Shown here one piece after another: positions 60,401-64,000 of a stretch of 64,000 bases of DNA (position 1 is the stretch's first letter; every line of letters starts with the position of its first letter). Origin of the DNA: Musa acuminata AAA Group (Eukaryota; Streptophyta; Magnoliopsida; Zingiberales; Musaceae). The notes beneath the pieces were generated by a model that was not told the DNA's origin, did not search any database, and worked only from the letters and a program-made list of their open reading frames with translations. The stretch spans positions 124,001 to 188,000 of the forward strand of contig NC_088340.1 in the NCBI RefSeq assembly GCF_036884655.1, given 5' to 3'. The position numbers and the translations under genes are program-made.

Positions 60401-61341
60401 AGCTCTAACATCCCTCTTTTGTGCATGCCTAATGAATGATCCATAGACTTGCATGTGAACAAGCTTAGGATTACAGTGCAAACCGAAGGTATATGGTCTT
60501 TGCACAAAGGCTTACGTGTGGATGAAATAAACATTGGATAAATATTATAGAAAATGGGACAAAGCCAGGTTCCAAGTTCCAACACAGGGTCTACTTTTAT
60601 GCTGATAAATGTTGGTTGACCACCTTTCCTTCTAGCTCAGGTTTTTAAATGAATTGGCAGGGTTATAAAATTTATCAGACCCGATGATAGTGTAAAGTAT
60701 TTTAAGTGCTAAAATAATGTGAAGAAACCTTTGATTTATCTTTTACATGCATATCAATACATTAGTTTCTCTTGCAGAACAAGGAAAATGGCAAACGGAG
60801 GAAGATGGAAGAATATTATGCAGCAAAAAAGATGAAAGAAATGAAGGTAACCTTGAATTTGTTCTTGTGGTTTTTTTGCATACTTACTGCTTGATTCATC
60901 TTGTGAACAAATTCTTTTTTTATTTTGATTATATTTTAAGAAAGTTAGTACAGAAATTCCTGTATCACCTTTCTCAGTTTGCATTGGGACTTGGTAAAAG
61001 AATTTTCTGCAATGTGAGTCATGTGGGACCAATTCTGTTGGCATATGAATTTTATATGCATCCAATTTCTCATTAATTACCCTCCTAAATGTTTTTGCTT
61101 TGCTGGCTGATGTAATATAATGAGATTGCAGTTTCAGGATTAAGCTAATGAATCTATGATTCATTGGTAAAGAAAATCTTACCTTGTTAATTCCTTTAAT
61201 GGGATTCTATCTTGATTATCTTTGTTCTGATGATGTTTTAGGATCAGATGGTGGGTTCTCCTTCAACAGCAAATATTTGTATGGCTCCTATTTCATTTAT
61301 CATGAATCATAAGAACATCCATGATCAGCTTCCATCTGAAG
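57471..61341 (+). CDS. DUF3755 family MYB/SANT-like nuclear protein, 5' part
   Basis: Exons: 57471-57793, 58386-58485, 60778-60846, 61242-61341, the last ending in phase 1 before GTTGGT. Junctions are GT-AG and in frame, giving about 197 residues. The N-terminus (MAADSNMGSHQANTPSSFHH) is low-complexity. A SANT/MYB-like helix set follows at about 94-155: YWSSEEVDILSIGLLKYANE, IRKYAKIAAMLPQKTIRDVA, LRCQWMINKENGKRRK, then a Lys/Glu-rich coil MEEYYAAKKMKEMK. This matches my memory of the plant DUF3755 family (Arabidopsis At3g07565 type; annotated in places as linked to histone H2A deubiquitination). The C-terminal exons, expected to encode a 'LLEENAQ..NQI..N' segment and the 'RTRNNI' region, were not found before the right edge, so the gene is probably cut by the window. 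A GTG in frame 18 bases upstream is not a start. Confidence 0.82.
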
Positions 61342-62725
61342 GTTGGTGCAATACTGAGATATCTTACCAAAGCTTTAAGAAAACAATTTTTGACACAAAA
61401 TAGGTGTGAGAATCCTTAATGTGACTATTCCTCGTTTATCTTCAATCACTCATAGTATCTTTTTTTGATGTTGATGATTTCCACCTTGTACGATATGCAT
61501 TTATGCTTATGTTTACTTCTATAGTGAATATTCATGGAAGTCCTTTGGGTTTATTGACTACCTCCCTCTGTTTTAGTGAATTCATCCAGAATTTCCGATG
61601 TACATCTTTTCTGATGATGATGTTGTGTCAATGAAGAACGTCTAGTTTGTGAAATTCATTTAAAACTCTTTTACTGTAAAATGTTTATATCTAGCTTTGT
61701 CATTTAAGATTAGACACAACATAAGTGATCTAAAAGATGACAATATGGAGTTCCACATATCCATCCATATCAGGCATGGTCAAGCTAAATCAACCATGAA
61801 TATTACTGTTTGGTAATGAGTTTATAAATGTCAGCAGTTGCTGCAAAGTGCAAACTAGAGGTGGATAAATTAGTCACTGGTATGCAGAATAACTCCTTAA
61901 TCTCTAAAACACCAAACAAAAGAAAGAAAACGAACATGACTTTGAGTTGCCAAATCTTTTTTAGGGTGGCCAAAATTCTGTGCTTGTTGAACAAGAGGAA
62001 ACAAACCCACAGGGATTTGAGTCTCCAAATCTTTTTGAGAGAATTACTGTTAATTTAAATACTCATTTGTTGGTAGAGCTTCCTTATTTTACAAAAGAAT
62101 CCTTGGTGGTATCATGAAAATATTTGAGCATAATAAGAAACTATCATAATAGTTACAGATCTGTATTGAGTCTTTCTTGGCTTTGATATGGAATTTGGCC
62201 TTCCTCAACTCTTTCTGATAGAACATTAGATATATTGAAAAAGAAGATTAATTAAATTCACTAATCTGAGAGAATTGTCTGACTGTGTATTCTCAGGGAA
62301 TGGGATCATGCTTCATTGTGATGTAATTTTCGTAGTCTCATAAAATATGATGGCAGTTTAGTTGCAGGGATTCTCCTTTTTGCAGGTGATGTTACAAATT
62401 GATGTAATTTTCAGCCAATTGTTTGATTGAGCTGAGGTTGATTTAGTGAAGCATGGGTCGTTTTGAAGATAGGATTTCTGACACGAGTAAATGTGGAACT
62501 GTAGTTGGAAGTGGTCTTTTTGGGAAGAGATATTGCTGGAATTAGTTTTGAGTCACTGTGTACTCTCTGAATGTTTGCATTATCAATGTTTGAGGATATC
62601 TTTCAATTGGAGAAGTTATTATAGTATTTAAAAGCCAACATGTTACGTAGTTTATGGAGTAGATCTGCCAGAAAATGTTCCATCATTATGGAATCATGGT
62701 GCAATTTATCATGGGTCTTGCTAGT

Positions 62726-63252
62726 GGTTTGTTTTATAGATTGTTATTTAGTGGACTTAACCTTGTCCTATGCGAACATGGTATGTGTAGCATGCCATAC
62801 CATGCCAAAATGGGGAATGATCAAGTGTACCTTTCATTGTTGTCATGCTCAACAATGTTGAAAAGAAAATAGAAAGCTAATTGCATTAATTAACTTTCGA
62901 AGAATATTTTAATTCTATAATCATGGCAAAGGGGAAAAAAAAATTATTCACCTGTTGTCAGCCGTTGAATAACTTACAGCTTGGTTTGTTTTATAGATTG
63001 TTATTTAGTGGGACTTAACCTTACATGTCCTATGCCAACATGGTATGTGTAGCATGCCATACCTTGTCAACATGGAGAATGACCAAGTGTACCTTTCATT
63101 GTTGTCATGCTCAACAATGTTGAAAAAAAACTAGAAAGCTAATTGCATTTATGAACTTTCAAAGAATATTTTAATTTTATAGTCAGGCAAAAGGGGAAAA
63201 AGGAAAATTTTATTATTTACCTTTTCTGGGCTGTAGAACAACTTACTGTTGG
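62726..63252. repeat. Tandem duplication of about 257 bp
   Basis: GGTTTGTTTTATAGATTG starts one copy at 62726 and the next at 62983. Both copies contain GGTATGTGTAGCATGCCATA and GTACCTTTCATTGTTGTCAT and end near a 'TTGAATAACTTAC / AGAACAACTTAC' segment. It lies in the presumed large intron of the DUF3755 gene. Confidence 0.88.
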
Positions 63253-64000
63253 AGTGAAGTGATGAGATCACTTGAGGTGCTTCAAATTGCAAATGCCGTT
63301 GCCAGGGCTAGTGGAGCTGATGGTAGGTATGACCTGATTGATGATGAGATGTATGGGTCTCAATGGATGGATTTGAATCATGAGAGATTGTCAGCCTTGG
63401 AGATTTTGTCATGTGGAAAAAGAAGGAAGGAAGGCATTCAAACAGGTGTATCCAGAGATGTTAATCTTAACCTGAACTCATCTGATCTGGCCTATGTTTT
63501 TCTTTTTATTTGACCCATTTGAGTTCATGGGTCGTGTCCTTATCTAGGAAGGATTCATGATCTAGTTTCATGGCTGGGGTGGGTTGCCAAGCAGATGTTA
63601 CCTTGATCATAAGTTAATAAGACCCAGTCTGGACCAAATTGTATTTTTCTTTAAAACAAGCAAAAGTTGTTGAGTCTGAACTGCATTTTTTAATTTAACC
63701 CTTGTCTACTCCAACTGATCCCACCCACTAAATATACAGGTTTGTATATGGGTTTGATTAATGTTAAGAAATCTCGACATATTGGTGAGACCAAGTTAGG
63801 TATGAGACAGCACTGTGTTCTTAGCCTTCCATCTCAACCTGACTTGGTACAACCCAACCCTACCCAACTCGATGGCCACCCTATGTTATTGTCTTTAGAT
63901 AATAAGTGTTTGATCTTTATGTAATTTGTCTGTGTGCTTTTTTAAAATAATACATATTTGAACATCTCCAGGTCCCTATGTATGGACAATTACCACTTCT
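63253..64000. other. Right-edge region without a supported gene
   Basis: An open frame at 63259-63513 (MRSLEVLQIANAVARASGAD and onward to LSALEILSCGKRRKEG) has a coding-like feel, but I recognise no family and it does not splice obviously to the DUF3755 exons. The rest is AT-rich, with no feature I can support. It is probably intronic. Confidence 0.3.

Noticed and set aside
61832..61880. Possible DUF3755 exon (AVAAKCKLEVDKLVT)
   Set aside because: The splice phase fits, but the peptide does not resemble the family segment expected there and the following sequence gives no continuation.
1..64000. CRISPR arrays, bacterial operons or phage-type systems
   Set aside because: All genes are intron-containing plant genes and the repeats are microsatellites, tandem arrays or transposons; no spaced identical short repeats were seen.

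Overview
This is nuclear DNA of a flowering plant. The genes have many exons with GT-AG introns, the intergenic DNA is AT-rich with long dinucleotide microsatellites, and the promoters and first exons are GC-rich. Transposable-element remnants are common: a Ty3/Gypsy pol fragment, a copia-like solo LTR, hAT-like non-autonomous elements and SINEs. The encoded proteins closely resemble plant orthologues. The repeat landscape makes me think of a non-grass monocot such as a Musaceae species, but that is an impression and not proven here.

I reconstructed six genes by joining exons across splice sites and checking that every junction keeps the reading frame. From left to right: (1) the 5' two-thirds of a choline-transporter-like gene (CTL1/CHER1 type), minus strand, running off the left edge; (2) a complete DUF3531 protein, probably plastid-targeted, minus strand, 6171-10247; (3) a complete B3-domain transcription factor of the ABI3/FUS3/LEC2/IDEF1 class, plus strand, 13556-17607; (4) a complete mitochondrial dihydroorotate dehydrogenase, minus strand, 20993-35693, enlarged by a 6.9-kb first intron full of transposon debris; (5) a complete STT3B oligosaccharyltransferase catalytic subunit, plus strand, 41680-51722, with repeat-rich introns; (6) the 5' part of a DUF3755 MYB/SANT-like gene, plus strand, from a leader at about 56.4 kb, running off the right edge. 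A weak unidentified ORF pair at 10558-11219 lies head-to-head with the DUF3531 gene.

The genes are housekeeping or regulatory genes with separate jobs (choline transport, a plastid protein, embryo or iron-type transcription control, pyrimidine synthesis, N-glycosylation, a nuclear protein). Nothing suggests a cluster or joint pathway. No tRNA, rRNA or CRISPR array was seen.

The most interesting content is repeat architecture. Two hAT-like elements of one family are nested in opposite orientation in STT3B intron 2, each with an 8-bp target duplication. A hairpin with roughly 310-bp arms sits in STT3B intron 5. An 8-bp-TSD element has inserted into a decayed Gypsy integrase inside DHODH intron 1. 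Two SINE copies have clear target duplications. There is a degenerate tandem array of about 330 bp period at 18.1-20.0 kb, a minisatellite of about 63 bp unit at 39.8-40.2 kb, and a probable solo LTR at 37.2-38.7 kb. I found no clearly new biochemical system.
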